Below, one piece after another: positions 1-9,866 of a DNA stretch of 42,954 bases. The translations under genes were made by a program, and so were the position numbers. How positions within the stretch are numbered: the first letter of the stretch is position 1; each line of letters opens with the position of its first letter. The notes under the pieces are model-generated. The model made no database searches. It had not been told where the DNA came from and was given only the letters and a program-made list of their open reading frames with translations. Origin of the DNA: an uncultured Bacteroidota bacterium (GTDB taxonomy: Bacteria > Bacteroidota > Bacteroidia > Chitinophagales > Chitinophagaceae); contig CAINFN010000023.1 in assembly GCA_903848125.1 (NCBI GenBank), forward strand, positions 1 to 42,954, read 5' to 3'.

Positions 1-122
1 TAGGAGGGTATCAAATTAGCAACTTGCACGACTTTTTTATGTTCTTTGTTTTTATGGCAGGAACCGCTTCTCTAATTTTATTTTTTATATCTAAGAAGTT
101 GAAGAACTTAATGTCGCAATAG
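1..122 (+). CDS. 3' end of a membrane transporter, probably POT-type peptide MFS transporter (partial)
   Basis: An open frame enters from the left edge and stops at TAG 120-122. It gives about 39 residues: a short polar stretch (GGYQISNLHDFF), one hydrophobic helix (MFFVFMAGTASLILFFI) and a basic tail (SKKLKNLMSQ). A last transmembrane helix followed by a KKLKxLM-like tail resembles the C-terminus of proton-dependent oligopeptide (POT) MFS transporters, but this assignment is from memory of the family and only the tail is visible. The gene converges on the DUF5686 gene, with about 20 nt between the two stop codons. Too little is present to say anything about the substrate. Confidence 0.5.
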   Translation, partial: GGYQISNLHDFFMFFVFMAGTASLILFFISKKLKNLMSQ

Positions 123-142
123 TTTTTTAAATTAAGTAAAAT

Positions 143-2653
143 CTAAAATTGGAATCGTACACTTCCAAACACACCAAAGTTTTGAATAGGCTGCATTCGT
201 GAAGGACTGTAATTGGCTGGATAAGGAGGGGCATGCCTCCAAACAAAATCGATTCTAAAGAATTTTAAGATATTATCAAAGCCAGTGCCATATTCTAAGT
301 AGAAATTAGATTTTAAGGATCTAAGTTGATAAGGACCTAGTTCTGTTCTATTGAAGGTCCTATTGGCTTGATTCATTTCACCCCACACTCCTTTAAATGT
401 CCAAAACTGTCTCATTTTTGTTTTGCGTAAAAAGGGTACTAAATTGATTAGCTTTTTTTCAAAATTGTGTTCTATTTGAAATCCAGCATATAAGTCACTA
501 TAATATTCAAAGCGGTTCATTAAATTAAATCCATTTTTATTATAGACATACGCTTCATTTCCAGGATGCAATTCTAACAACATAAAAGGAAGACTATCTC
601 CATAAATTTTTCCAGCATAAGCATTGTAAGTCAACACACCAAAGTTGGGTATTCTTAGTTTTTGTTCAACTCCTGCATGTATTTTACTGTATTGATAAGC
701 ACTACTTAAGATACCTTTAAATCCTTCGCTTACTCTAAGTTCAAAAATAGGCTTACTACCTTTAAAGCGAATGGTCCTTCTGTTAGTGGTTACTTTTCGC
801 TCTCCTGGGGCATACCTAATTCTATACATTAGATCACTATTTACAATCATTTCGCTTTTGCCATTTTGATTGATGGTATTGGTGGGCAAAGGGGTATAAG
901 GACTGTAATCAGTTCTTGCTAGAGTTAATGTATTGCTTATTCCTGATTCCCACTCTTTGGTGACTGCCATTTTAAATTCCCTTTCTCCTAAAAATTTTTG
1001 CGGAATACCTGGCCTTCTTAAAATTTGAGAGAAAATATTATCTATACTCTGGTCCTCTTCATTAAATCTGACTCTGCCATTATCCAGGTCATTTAAATAA
1101 GACAATTGAATCATTACTCCTTTTGATTTTGGAAGCTTATATTGTATGGCTAATTTTTCTTTTAATTTTTGATCCTTGATTCCATAAGCTAAGTACCCAG
1201 AAAATTTCCAATGTTTATTAAAATTAGTAGTAGTGGCCAAGTCAAATCTTAGCCTTGTGGATTCAAGCTGATTGCCACTGATCCATTTATACCATGGCCC
1301 TATTTCTATTTTCCCAAATTTTCTGTAACCATACACTAAAAATTCTACATTTCTGACATAGGATTTAAATAAGGGGATGGTTTTTAGGGTATCAATACTT
1401 TTGCGAATGCTTTGCTCGTTTTTATTTAAATCATCATGTCTTAAATTGGACCAATCGGTTTGATTTACTGTAGATGCGTTTTCAAGTAAAACCACTTGAT
1501 CTGGTTTGCTATTTAATTGAATGTTGTCATTCACGACTTGCTTATCAGTTGTAAGTTTTTTGTAGGAAATGCTTTTTCGAACAATAAAAGTTAGTTTGTC
1601 ATTGGGGAAGGGAGATAAGTCGGCAGTAATTTTATCCTTAGAAAAAATCATTTTATTATTTGCTAATTTTGCAAATTCTAAATTTACATTTAGCCTATTG
1701 ACGAAATTAATATCAGCCGTTTTTGAAATATTTAGGTTTACTTTATAAATACCCCAGGTTTCAGCATCAATCCAAGCATCCCCATTGAAAGTGTTTTCGC
1801 CTTCTCTTAAAGGAGAAAATAAAAGATGGAATATCCTTACCCCCTTTACATATTGCGTATCTGCTCCTTTAAACTTATAAAATTGATCGGCAAATTCGCT
1901 TATGGGGCTGATGAATTCTTTACCAAAAAACTTCATGTAGTTTTCGTAAATATTCACTTTTTGATTGACGCTTCCTATTAATTGAAGGATGGTTTCACTT
2001 TGTATGCCATGGCTTTGTGCAGCTCTGATTACCTCTCTTGAATTTTTGGGACTGCTCATGTAATAAAAATCTGACAAGGATTCTGTCATGATTACTGGAA
2101 GAAATGGCTTTGATTCAGAAATACTATCAATATTATCCAGTATGAATGTAAAAGGCTTTAACATTTTAATATTACTAAAGCTGTTTTTATTTACATTATT
2201 TAAATCTAATTCTAATTTGTTGTATACTTCACAACTGTATTCTGGATATAGATAAGGGTTATTTTCTTTTTTATGCTCTACCACTAATTTCCACCACCTT
2301 AATCCTTTATTGAATTTTGATTTTACAGTAGCTTCATTTTTTGGAGTAGCATAATCAAGTGGGATGTTTACAGTATCTTTTTTTAACTGCGAAGGGCCAA
2401 AAGTAGTTTGTTCATAACCAACATAAGTAACCAATAAACTATCTTTCAAAAAGGAAGACCTGACTATTTTAAAATGACCAACACTATCGGCGATGGTTCC
2501 TTTTTTAGATAAGGCCCATTTGATGGTTGCAAATGGAATCGGCTCTTTGGTAAAAGCATCCATCACCTTACCCATCAAATTGGGGGATGTTTGTGCTTCT
2601 AAACTACCTACATGAAGAAGGGCTAAAATAAAAAGTAAAAAAGGAAATTTCAT
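143..2653 (-). CDS. DUF5686 / carboxypeptidase-regulatory-like outer-membrane protein
   Basis: An 836-residue protein with a clear signal peptide (MKFPFLLFILALLHVGSLEAQ). Residues about 25-100 form a CarboxypepD-reg-like beta-sandwich (GKVMDAFTKEPIPFATI...VTYVGYEQ), as in the N-terminus of SusC-type proteins. The remainder matches the DUF5686 type: alternating beta-strand segments and a C-terminal aromatic ending (GSVRFQF), which suggests an outer-membrane beta-barrel. The family is common in Bacteroidota and its function is not established. It lies downstream of acs on the same strand with a 98-nt gap, so it may have its own promoter. No TonB-plug region is seen, so it is not a complete TonB-dependent receptor. 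Confidence 0.85.
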   Translation of the reverse strand: MKFPFLLFILALLHVGSLEAQTSPNLMGKVMDAFTKEPIPFATIKWALSKKGTIADSVGHFKIVRSSFLKDSLLVTYVGYEQTTFGPSQLKKDTVNIPLDYATPKNEATVKSKFNKGLRWWKLVVEHKKENNPYLYPEYSCEVYNKLELDLNNVNKNSFSNIKMLKPFTFILDNIDSISESKPFLPVIMTESLSDFYYMSSPKNSREVIRAAQSHGIQSETILQLIGSVNQKVNIYENYMKFFGKEFISPISEFADQFYKFKGADTQYVKGVRIFHLLFSPLREGENTFNGDAWIDAETWGIYKVNLNISKTADINFVNRLNVNLEFAKLANNKMIFSKDKITADLSPFPNDKLTFIVRKSISYKKLTTDKQVVNDNIQLNSKPDQVVLLENASTVNQTDWSNLRHDDLNKNEQSIRKSIDTLKTIPLFKSYVRNVEFLVYGYRKFGKIEIGPWYKWISGNQLESTRLRFDLATTTNFNKHWKFSGYLAYGIKDQKLKEKLAIQYKLPKSKGVMIQLSYLNDLDNGRVRFNEEDQSIDNIFSQILRRPGIPQKFLGEREFKMAVTKEWESGISNTLTLARTDYSPYTPLPTNTINQNGKSEMIVNSDLMYRIRYAPGERKVTTNRRTIRFKGSKPIFELRVSEGFKGILSSAYQYSKIHAGVEQKLRIPNFGVLTYNAYAGKIYGDSLPFMLLELHPGNEAYVYNKNGFNLMNRFEYYSDLYAGFQIEHNFEKKLINLVPFLRKTKMRQFWTFKGVWGEMNQANRTFNRTELGPYQLRSLKSNFYLEYGTGFDNILKFFRIDFVWRHAPPYPANYSPSRMQPIQNFGVFGSVRFQF

Positions 2654-2751
2654 AGCAGTACATGCAAGATAATTTTATTATTACCCAATGCCATATTAAA
2701 TAATAACATTTTTTTTGTATAAACTTTATTGAGAAAAAGTTAATCAAAACA

Positions 2752-4689
2752 CTACAAAACTCCCCTTACAATCTCCTCTACCACTGCCGGATCCAATAAG
2801 GTTGAAGTGTCTCCTAAACTTTTTAATTCGCCTTCTGCCACCTTGCGTAAAATGCGGCGCATAATTTTTCCAGACCTGGTTTTGGGTAGGCCAGATACAA
2901 ATTGAATTTTGTCAGGTTTGGCGATGGGCCCAATGATTCTTGTGACAGTTTGTAAGATATCTTTTCTAATAATATCTGCAGTGCCATGGGTATCCTGACC
3001 ATGCGAGCCCATATAAATAACATAGGCATAAATACCTTGACCTTTTACATCATGCGGATAACCTACAACGGCACTTTCTACCACGCCTGCATGCATATTA
3101 ATTGCATTTTCTACCTCGGCAGTGCCTATTCTATGTCCACTTACATTTAATACATCATCCACACGTCCTGTAATTCTTATTTGACCTAATTCATTTTTTA
3201 AGGCACCATCTCCAGTGAAATATAAATTAGGATAGGTTGCAAAATAATTGGTTCTGCATCTTTCATGATCACCATAAGTAGTTCTAATGGTAGCTGGCCA
3301 AGGTTGGGTAATACATAAATTTCCTCTAAACAGTCCATCTTCCATGGTGGTTACTTCCGCCCCTTTTTCATCTACTAAAATAGTTTTCACACCAGGCATT
3401 GGATAAGTAGCCCATCCTGGTTTACCAGGGGTAATGCCTGCCATATTGGATATCATAATGCCTCCGGTTTCTGTTTGCCACCAAGTATCTACTATGGGAC
3501 ATTTTTTCTTACCAATGTGTTCATCATACCAATGCCAAGCTTCTTCATTAATAGGTTCACCCACGGTGCCTAATACTTTTAAACTACTTAAATCATGTCC
3601 TTGAACAGGCCCCAAACCAAAGCCCATCAATGATCTTATGGCGGTTGGTGCGGTATATAAAATATTTACTTTGAACTTGTCTATGATATCCCAAAATCTG
3701 CCTGCATCTGGAAAAGTGGGAATGCCTTCAAACATCAATGAGGTTCCTCCAGCACTTAATGGTGCATATACGATATAGCTATGCCCAGTGATCCAACCCA
3801 CATCTGCGGTGCAGAAAAAAAGATCATTGGGTTGATATTGAAAAACATTTACAAAAGTATAGTTTGTATACACCATATAACCTGCAATACTGTGAACGAC
3901 TCCTTTTGGTTTGCCTGTCGAACCTGAAGTGTATAAAATAAACAAAGGATCTTCGGCATCCATCTCTGCTGCCTCTACATGAACAATTCCTTGCGACTCC
4001 ACTTTTTTAATCTCATCTTCCCACCACACATCACGTCCTTTGATCATGGAAACAGAAGTGCGTGTTCGAGTGCAAACTATAACACGTTTAATGGTTTTAT
4101 TTCCAATAAGCGAATCATCAATTACTGATTTCAAAGGAATGTCTTTTGCACCTCTGTAAGCACCATCGCAAGTAATGATGTATTCTGCTTTTGCATCTTC
4201 TAATCTATCTGCAATACTTTGTGCCGAAAATCCTCCAAAAATGACACTGTGTATGGCACCTATGCGCGCGCAAGCTAATACGGCTATAGCTAACTCTGGA
4301 ATCATGCCCATATAAATACAAACGCGATCTCCTTTTTTTACGCCATTATTATATAGCACTTGAGCAAACTGACACACTTTTAAATGTAATTGCTTGTAAG
4401 TAATGATTCGATGGTGTTCGCTAGGATCATTGGGCTCCCAAATAAGCGCAGGCTTATCACCATTTTTAGCTAAATGCCTATCGATACAGTTTTCTGTAAT
4501 ATTAAGTTTGGCACCCTTAAACCACTCTATTTTAGGTTCCGTAAAGTTCCATTCTAAAACAGTGTCCCATTTTTTTCGCCATGTGAAATTTTCAGCAATT
4601 TCAGACCAAAATTGTTCAGGTGCTTCAATACTTTTTTTATAGGCTTCTTGATAAGCTTCTAAACTCTTAATTTGATAGGGGTAGCTCAT
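2752..4689 (-). CDS. acs: acetyl-CoA synthetase (AMP-forming)
   Basis: Makes acetyl-CoA from acetate, ATP and CoA through an acetyl-adenylate, in the cytoplasm. The 645 residues are the usual Acs length. Visible are the AMP-binding P-loop YTSGSTGKPKG (about 253-263), the DTWWQTETGG motif that defines the acetate pocket, YFTGDGA, and the C-terminal LPKTRSGKIMRR whose lysine is the well-known acetylation site. The start is the ATG at 4687-4689; an in-frame TTG two codons upstream is less likely. A TAAATTTG box lies 29 nt upstream on the same strand. The gene is divergent from the MHS-type transporter at 4779, which suggests that acetate or another short carboxylate is taken up and activated together. 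Confidence 0.95.
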   Translation of the reverse strand: MSYPYQIKSLEAYQEAYKKSIEAPEQFWSEIAENFTWRKKWDTVLEWNFTEPKIEWFKGAKLNITENCIDRHLAKNGDKPALIWEPNDPSEHHRIITYKQLHLKVCQFAQVLYNNGVKKGDRVCIYMGMIPELAIAVLACARIGAIHSVIFGGFSAQSIADRLEDAKAEYIITCDGAYRGAKDIPLKSVIDDSLIGNKTIKRVIVCTRTRTSVSMIKGRDVWWEDEIKKVESQGIVHVEAAEMDAEDPLFILYTSGSTGKPKGVVHSIAGYMVYTNYTFVNVFQYQPNDLFFCTADVGWITGHSYIVYAPLSAGGTSLMFEGIPTFPDAGRFWDIIDKFKVNILYTAPTAIRSLMGFGLGPVQGHDLSSLKVLGTVGEPINEEAWHWYDEHIGKKKCPIVDTWWQTETGGIMISNMAGITPGKPGWATYPMPGVKTILVDEKGAEVTTMEDGLFRGNLCITQPWPATIRTTYGDHERCRTNYFATYPNLYFTGDGALKNELGQIRITGRVDDVLNVSGHRIGTAEVENAINMHAGVVESAVVGYPHDVKGQGIYAYVIYMGSHGQDTHGTADIIRKDILQTVTRIIGPIAKPDKIQFVSGLPKTRSGKIMRRILRKVAEGELKSLGDTSTLLDPAVVEEIVRGVL

Positions 4690-4717
4690 ATGCAATCGTT
4701 GTATAAATAATGATGAT

Positions 4718-4725
4718 CAAATTTA
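4718..4725 (-). promoter_or_regulatory. Bacteroidota -7 box for acs
   Basis: CAAATTTA on the plus strand reads TAAATTTG on the acs strand, an exact match to the TAnnTTTG -7 consensus of Bacteroidota sigma factors. It sits about 29 nt upstream of the acs ATG. No clear -33 TTG is seen at the ideal spacing. Confidence 0.5.
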
Positions 4726-4778
4726 CATTTTTCATTTTAAATATTTAACTTGAATAATCAATTGCAAACTAATCAACT

Positions 4779-6383
4779 ATGAGTCAAGAAATTAAACAAA
4801 GCAAAATTGCTTTTGTGATAGGGGCTTCTTCGGTGGGTACCCTAATTGAGTGGTACGATTTTTACATTTTTGGGATGTTGGCCACCATTATTTCGAAACA
4901 GTTTTTTCCTGCAGATGCAGGTACAGCGGCCCTTTTAAGTACTTTGGCCATCTTTGCAGCAGGCTTTATTGTTAGGCCTTTTGGTGCCTTGGTTTTTGGA
5001 CGTTTAGGCGATTTAATTGGTCGTAAACATACTTTTTTACTGACTTTAGTCATCATGGGGGGGTCTACTTTTGCCATTGGATTGGTACCTGGCTATGCCA
5101 GTATTGGCTGGGCAGCACCCATATTAGTATTAATTCTAAGATTATTGCAGGGTTTGGCATTGGGAGGGGAGTATGGAGGAGCTGCGACCTATGTGGCGGA
5201 ACATGCGCCTGCTGGTCAAAGAGGATTTTGGACTAGTTGGATTCAAACAACGGCCACTTTGGGTTTATTTTTAGCCTTAGGTATTATTATTTTGATTAGA
5301 TCTAACCAAGGGGTAGAAAAATTTAGTGCAGAATGGGGTGGTTGGAGATACCCATTTTGGATTTCAATTGTATTAGTTGGGGTGTCCGTCTTAATAAGAA
5401 TGAGGATGAGTGAATCGCCCATGTTTACTAAATTAAAATCAGAAGGAAAAACTTCAGCGAATCCTTTAAAAGAGAGTTTTGGCCAAAAGAGAAATTTCAA
5501 AATGGTTTTATTGGCGTTGTTTGGTGCCGTTATGGGACAAGGAGTGGTGTGGTATACTGGCCAATTTTATGCACAAAGTTTTATTGAAAACGTTTGTAAA
5601 ATTGATTTTATACAATCTAGAAATATCATGTTGGTGGCGATTTTAATGGCTACCCCTTGTTTTGTTTTGTTTGGATGGCTGAGTGATAAGGTAGGAAGAA
5701 AATGGATTATGCTTTTTGGTATGTTGGCAGCAGTGCTTACTTATCGCCCTATTTATCAGCAATTTTTAACTATTTCAAGCACGCAAAATAGAATTGATAA
5801 AATTGATTTAACTAAAACGGTAGCTTCTGCTGTAAAAGCAAAAACGGATAGTAAAGACGCTACTAAAATTTACATAACACAAAGTTTTGACACAGTTTAT
5901 ACAGATGGCGCCGTGTTTAAATACACAAAAACAGACACTTTGAAATTGGGAGCAACTTATAATACCTTAATTCCTATTGATTCTTTGAATCCTAGTTTGA
6001 TTGTATCTAAATCTGCTAAACCAAATGTTGTAATAGAAAAAACTTTAGGAAGTGGTGATGCTTGGAGTATGATTTGGTTGGTCTTTATTCAAATTGTATA
6101 TGTTACTATGGTTTATGGTCCTATTGCAGCCTTTTTAGTGGAGCTGTTCCCTACTAAAATTAGATATACATCCATGTCTCTTCCTTATCATATTGGTAAC
6201 GGCGTATTTGGTGGGCTGGTTCCATTCTTGGGAACACTTATTGTTGAATTTTCAAAAACAGCTCAAAATCCTAAGGGAGATTCCTTGGCTGGATTATGGT
6301 ATCCCATTGGTGTTGCTGCAGTTTGTTTTATTATAGGACTTATTTATCTATCTAATAAAATTGACAAAGAGGTAATGGACTAA
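4779..6383 (+). CDS. MFS transporter, metabolite:H+ symporter (MHS) type, with large inserted loop
   Basis: A 534-residue multi-pass inner-membrane carrier. The start region (SVGTLIEWYDFYIFG) and the loop GRLGDLIGRKH (about 74-84) are hallmarks of the MHS family, whose members include ProP, KgtP and ShiA; a second such loop, GWLSDKVGRK, is at about 299-308. Between transmembrane segments, residues about 322-427 form a long hydrophilic, Thr/Lys/Asp-rich insert that typical E. coli members lack. Transmembrane segments resume at MIWLVFIQIVYVTMVYGPIAA. The gene diverges from acs and is followed after 34 nt by a small two-helix membrane protein. The substrate cannot be read from sequence; a short-chain carboxylate fits the context. 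Confidence 0.85.
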   Translation: MSQEIKQSKIAFVIGASSVGTLIEWYDFYIFGMLATIISKQFFPADAGTAALLSTLAIFAAGFIVRPFGALVFGRLGDLIGRKHTFLLTLVIMGGSTFAIGLVPGYASIGWAAPILVLILRLLQGLALGGEYGGAATYVAEHAPAGQRGFWTSWIQTTATLGLFLALGIIILIRSNQGVEKFSAEWGGWRYPFWISIVLVGVSVLIRMRMSESPMFTKLKSEGKTSANPLKESFGQKRNFKMVLLALFGAVMGQGVVWYTGQFYAQSFIENVCKIDFIQSRNIMLVAILMATPCFVLFGWLSDKVGRKWIMLFGMLAAVLTYRPIYQQFLTISSTQNRIDKIDLTKTVASAVKAKTDSKDATKIYITQSFDTVYTDGAVFKYTKTDTLKLGATYNTLIPIDSLNPSLIVSKSAKPNVVIEKTLGSGDAWSMIWLVFIQIVYVTMVYGPIAAFLVELFPTKIRYTSMSLPYHIGNGVFGGLVPFLGTLIVEFSKTAQNPKGDSLAGLWYPIGVAAVCFIIGLIYLSNKIDKEVMD

Positions 6384-6417
6384 TACCATTTTAATTATTA
6401 ATTAGTAAAAAAAAATT

Positions 6418-6666
6418 ATGAATACAATAAAAAAATTAGCTGGTTATATATGGATGTTGATGTCGCCCATACTTATCTTATTTTTGGTATTTGAAGCCAA
6501 TCAAAAGATTTCAACCGCTACCGAGGCGGCTAAATCCAATGTGATTTTACAATGGGTAATTATATTATTAATTTTTACACCTATTTGTGTTGGCTTTTTT
6601 ATTTTCGGAAAATATGCCATCGCTGGGGAGTATAACCATTTGCCTGAATCTTCTGAGGAGCTATAA
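6418..6666 (+). CDS. small two-helix membrane protein, possible transporter partner
   Basis: An 82-residue protein with two hydrophobic segments, about 8-27 and 43-65, separated by a polar loop (NQKISTATEAAKSN), and an acidic tail. It starts 34 nt after the MFS stop and probably shares its transcript. I associate small proteins of this kind next to Bacteroidota MHS transporters with an uncharacterised DUF (possibly DUF6814), but I cannot confirm the family. By analogy with DUF485 beside ActP and DUF4212 beside solute:Na+ symporters it may be an accessory subunit; that is inference. Confidence 0.7.
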   Translation: MNTIKKLAGYIWMLMSPILILFLVFEANQKISTATEAAKSNVILQWVIILLIFTPICVGFFIFGKYAIAGEYNHLPESSEEL

Positions 6667-6716
6667 TTATAGCTTTAGTTAACACCGGATTCATTTTATA
6701 TAAGTACTTTTGAGTT

Positions 6717-7421
6717 ATGTCATTAGTAGTGGATCAATTGTCAAAAAGTTACGGCAATCAACTTGCAGTAGCGCCCATATCATTTCATTTGAAACAAGGC
6801 GAAGTGGTAGGATTTTTAGGCCCTAATGGGGCGGGGAAAAGTACCACTTTAAAAATGATTGCTGGATTTTTAGCACCTACTAGCGGCAAGATACAATTGA
6901 ACGGAATGGCTATTCATCAAGATGCCATTGAAGCAAAAAAGATAATTGGGTATTTGCCAGAATCCAATGCGTTGTATGAGCAGTTGTATGTAAAAGAATA
7001 TTTACAATTTTTGTGTTCAGTTCATAGCATTTACAAGGCGAGTCAAAGAATGAATCAATTAATTGAGCAAACGGGCTTGGGATTAATGCAGCATAAAAAA
7101 ATAGGCGCTTTATCTAAAGGTTATAAGCAAAGATTAGGTATTGCAGCTGCCATTATCCATCAGCCTAAATTGGTTTTATTAGACGAACCTACTACGGGAT
7201 TAGATCCCAATCAATTGATAGAAATTAGAGCGTTGATACAATCATTGAGTAAGGAGGCGCTAATTTTATTTTCCACCCATATTTTACAAGAAGTGACTGC
7301 TATTTGTGATCGAGTGTTAGTATTGCATCAGGGCAAACTGGTTGCAGATGAGCCTATTGGAAGTTTATTGCAAAAACACAATACAAGTTTAGAAGAAATT
7401 TTCAAATTGCTTACCCATTAA
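6717..7421 (+). CDS. ABC transporter ATP-binding protein, GldA-like
   Basis: A 234-residue ABC ATPase. Walker A GPNGAGKST, signature LSKGYKQR, Walker B LVLLDEPTTGLDP and the H-loop STHIL are all present, so it should be a working ATPase. The closest type is the ABC-2 / GldA group (exporters and gliding-motility ATPase). It is shorter than Flavobacterium GldA (about 300 residues) and lacks that C-terminal extension. No permease gene is adjacent: enolase follows after 35 nt, so the membrane partner must be encoded elsewhere. A gliding role is only a possibility. Confidence 0.85.
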   Translation: MSLVVDQLSKSYGNQLAVAPISFHLKQGEVVGFLGPNGAGKSTTLKMIAGFLAPTSGKIQLNGMAIHQDAIEAKKIIGYLPESNALYEQLYVKEYLQFLCSVHSIYKASQRMNQLIEQTGLGLMQHKKIGALSKGYKQRLGIAAAIIHQPKLVLLDEPTTGLDPNQLIEIRALIQSLSKEALILFSTHILQEVTAICDRVLVLHQGKLVADEPIGSLLQKHNTSLEEIFKLLTH

Positions 7422-7435
7422 AAAAAAGGGTGTAA

Positions 7436-8752
<1,317 letters not shown>

Positions 8753-8774
8753 TTCAAACTAATTTGAATATAGT

Positions 8775-8805
8775 AAGAGGAGCTCAATTGAGCTCCTCTT
8801 TTTTT
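8775..8805 (+). terminator. enolase terminator
   Basis: An 11-bp perfect stem (AAGAGGAGCTC / GAGCTCCTCTT) with an AATT loop is followed by a T run. This is a canonical intrinsic terminator 22 nt after the enolase stop. Confidence 0.85.
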
Positions 8806-8848
8806 GGCATATTATAAGAAGTAGGTTAATTTTACTTTCGTCTACCTT

Positions 8849-9166
8849 ATGGCCAATTTTAAAAAAATACTACCTGTTATTAGCAATCGCTACTTTTTAG
8901 TAGCCTTGGGTTTTGCTATCTGGATGTTGTTTTTTGATCAGCGTGATTTTTTTCAACAAAAAGAGAGAGCGGGAGAATTAAATAAACTAGAAGCTGCCAA
9001 AAAATATTATCAAGACGAAATAACTAAAACAAAAAAGCAGTTAGATAATTTACAAAATAATCCTGCAGCCATAGAGAAATTTGCCAGAGAGCGCTATTTA
9101 TTAAAAAGAGAAGGCGAAGAAGTTTATATGTTTGAAGACAGCAATCGTAGCGCTGAAAAAAAATGA
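8849..9166 (+). CDS. septum-formation initiator family protein (DivIC/FtsB-like)
   Basis: A 105-residue bitopic membrane protein. A short cytoplasmic tail is followed by one transmembrane helix (about 14-29, YFLVALGFAIWMLFF) and a Lys/Glu-rich coiled coil (about 38-70), then the conserved tail PAAIEKFARERYLLKREGEE, typical of DivIC/FtsB. These proteins form a complex with FtsL and FtsQ/DivIB in the divisome. A TACTTTCG box at 8833-8840 is almost at the start codon. Its TGA stop overlaps the ATG of nth by 4 nt (ATGA), showing translational coupling and that TGA is a normal stop in this organism. Confidence 0.88.
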   Translation: MANFKKILPVISNRYFLVALGFAIWMLFFDQRDFFQQKERAGELNKLEAAKKYYQDEITKTKKQLDNLQNNPAAIEKFARERYLLKREGEEVYMFEDSNRSAEKK

Positions 9167-9810
9167 CAAAGAAAGAACGTTATCAATCAGTACTTTCCTA
9201 TTTCCAACAGCAAGTGCCTATTGCGGAAACAGAATTGCTATATCAAAATCCATTTGAATTATTAGTGGCGGTTATATTGTCTGCACAATGCACCGATAAG
9301 CGTGTTAATTTAACTACACCAGCTATTTTTAAACAATTTCCTACTCCACAAAAAATGGCGAAAGCTAGTTTTGAAGAATTGTTTGCGTTGGTTAAAAGTA
9401 TTTCTTATCCAAACAATAAAACAAAGCATTTAATAGGGATGAGTAACTTGCTTTTAGAAAATTTTGATGGAGAAGTGCCTTTGACCGTGGAGGCTTTGGT
9501 TACCTTGCCAGGTGTGGGCCGTAAAACTGCCAATGTCATTACCAGTGTGGTGGACAAACAACCCAATATGGCCGTGGATACGCACGTATTTAGAGTGAGC
9601 CGTAGAATAGGTTTGGTGCCTATGACCGCTAAGACGCCATTGGCTGTTGAAAAGGAATTAATAAAGTTTATACCAAAGGAACTTGTACATACTGCCCACC
9701 ATTGGCTTATACTTCATGGGCGTTATACTTGTTTGGCTAGAAGCCCTAAGTGCAATGCTTGTGGGTTGATACCTTTTTGCAAAGAAGGGGCAAAAAAAAG
9801 CGCCTCTTAA
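9163..9810 (+). CDS. nth: endonuclease III (base-excision repair glycosylase/AP lyase)
   Basis: Removes oxidised pyrimidines from DNA and cleaves the resulting abasic site. The helix-hairpin-helix LPGVGRKTANVI carries the catalytic Lys121, and VDTHVFRVSRR carries the catalytic Asp139. The C-terminal [4Fe-4S] cluster motif is complete: Cys190, Cys197, Cys200, Cys206 (C-X6-C-X2-C-X5-C). Length (215) is typical. The start overlaps the stop of the DivIC-like gene, so the two are co-transcribed. Its stop lies inside the stem of the terminator shared with korA. Confidence 0.96.
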   Translation: MTKKERYQSVLSYFQQQVPIAETELLYQNPFELLVAVILSAQCTDKRVNLTTPAIFKQFPTPQKMAKASFEELFALVKSISYPNNKTKHLIGMSNLLLENFDGEVPLTVEALVTLPGVGRKTANVITSVVDKQPNMAVDTHVFRVSRRIGLVPMTAKTPLAVEKELIKFIPKELVHTAHHWLILHGRYTCLARSPKCNACGLIPFCKEGAKKSAS

Positions 9811-9829
9811 ATAAGAGACGCTTTTATAT
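9796..9829. terminator. bidirectional terminator between nth and korA
   Basis: AAAAGCGCCTCTTA (9796-9809) pairs with TAAGAGACGCTTTT (9812-9825) with a single mismatch. The A tract on one side and T tract on the other make it usable from both convergent genes. The left arm includes the nth stop codon. Confidence 0.75.
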
Positions 9830-9866
9830 AAATTAAAGCTGTAAGAAGAATACAGCTAATAATACA

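Noticed and set aside
4687-4695. TTG start for acs two codons upstream of the ATG
   Set aside because: The ATG at 4687-4689 starts the conserved N-terminus and is the more usual start codon.
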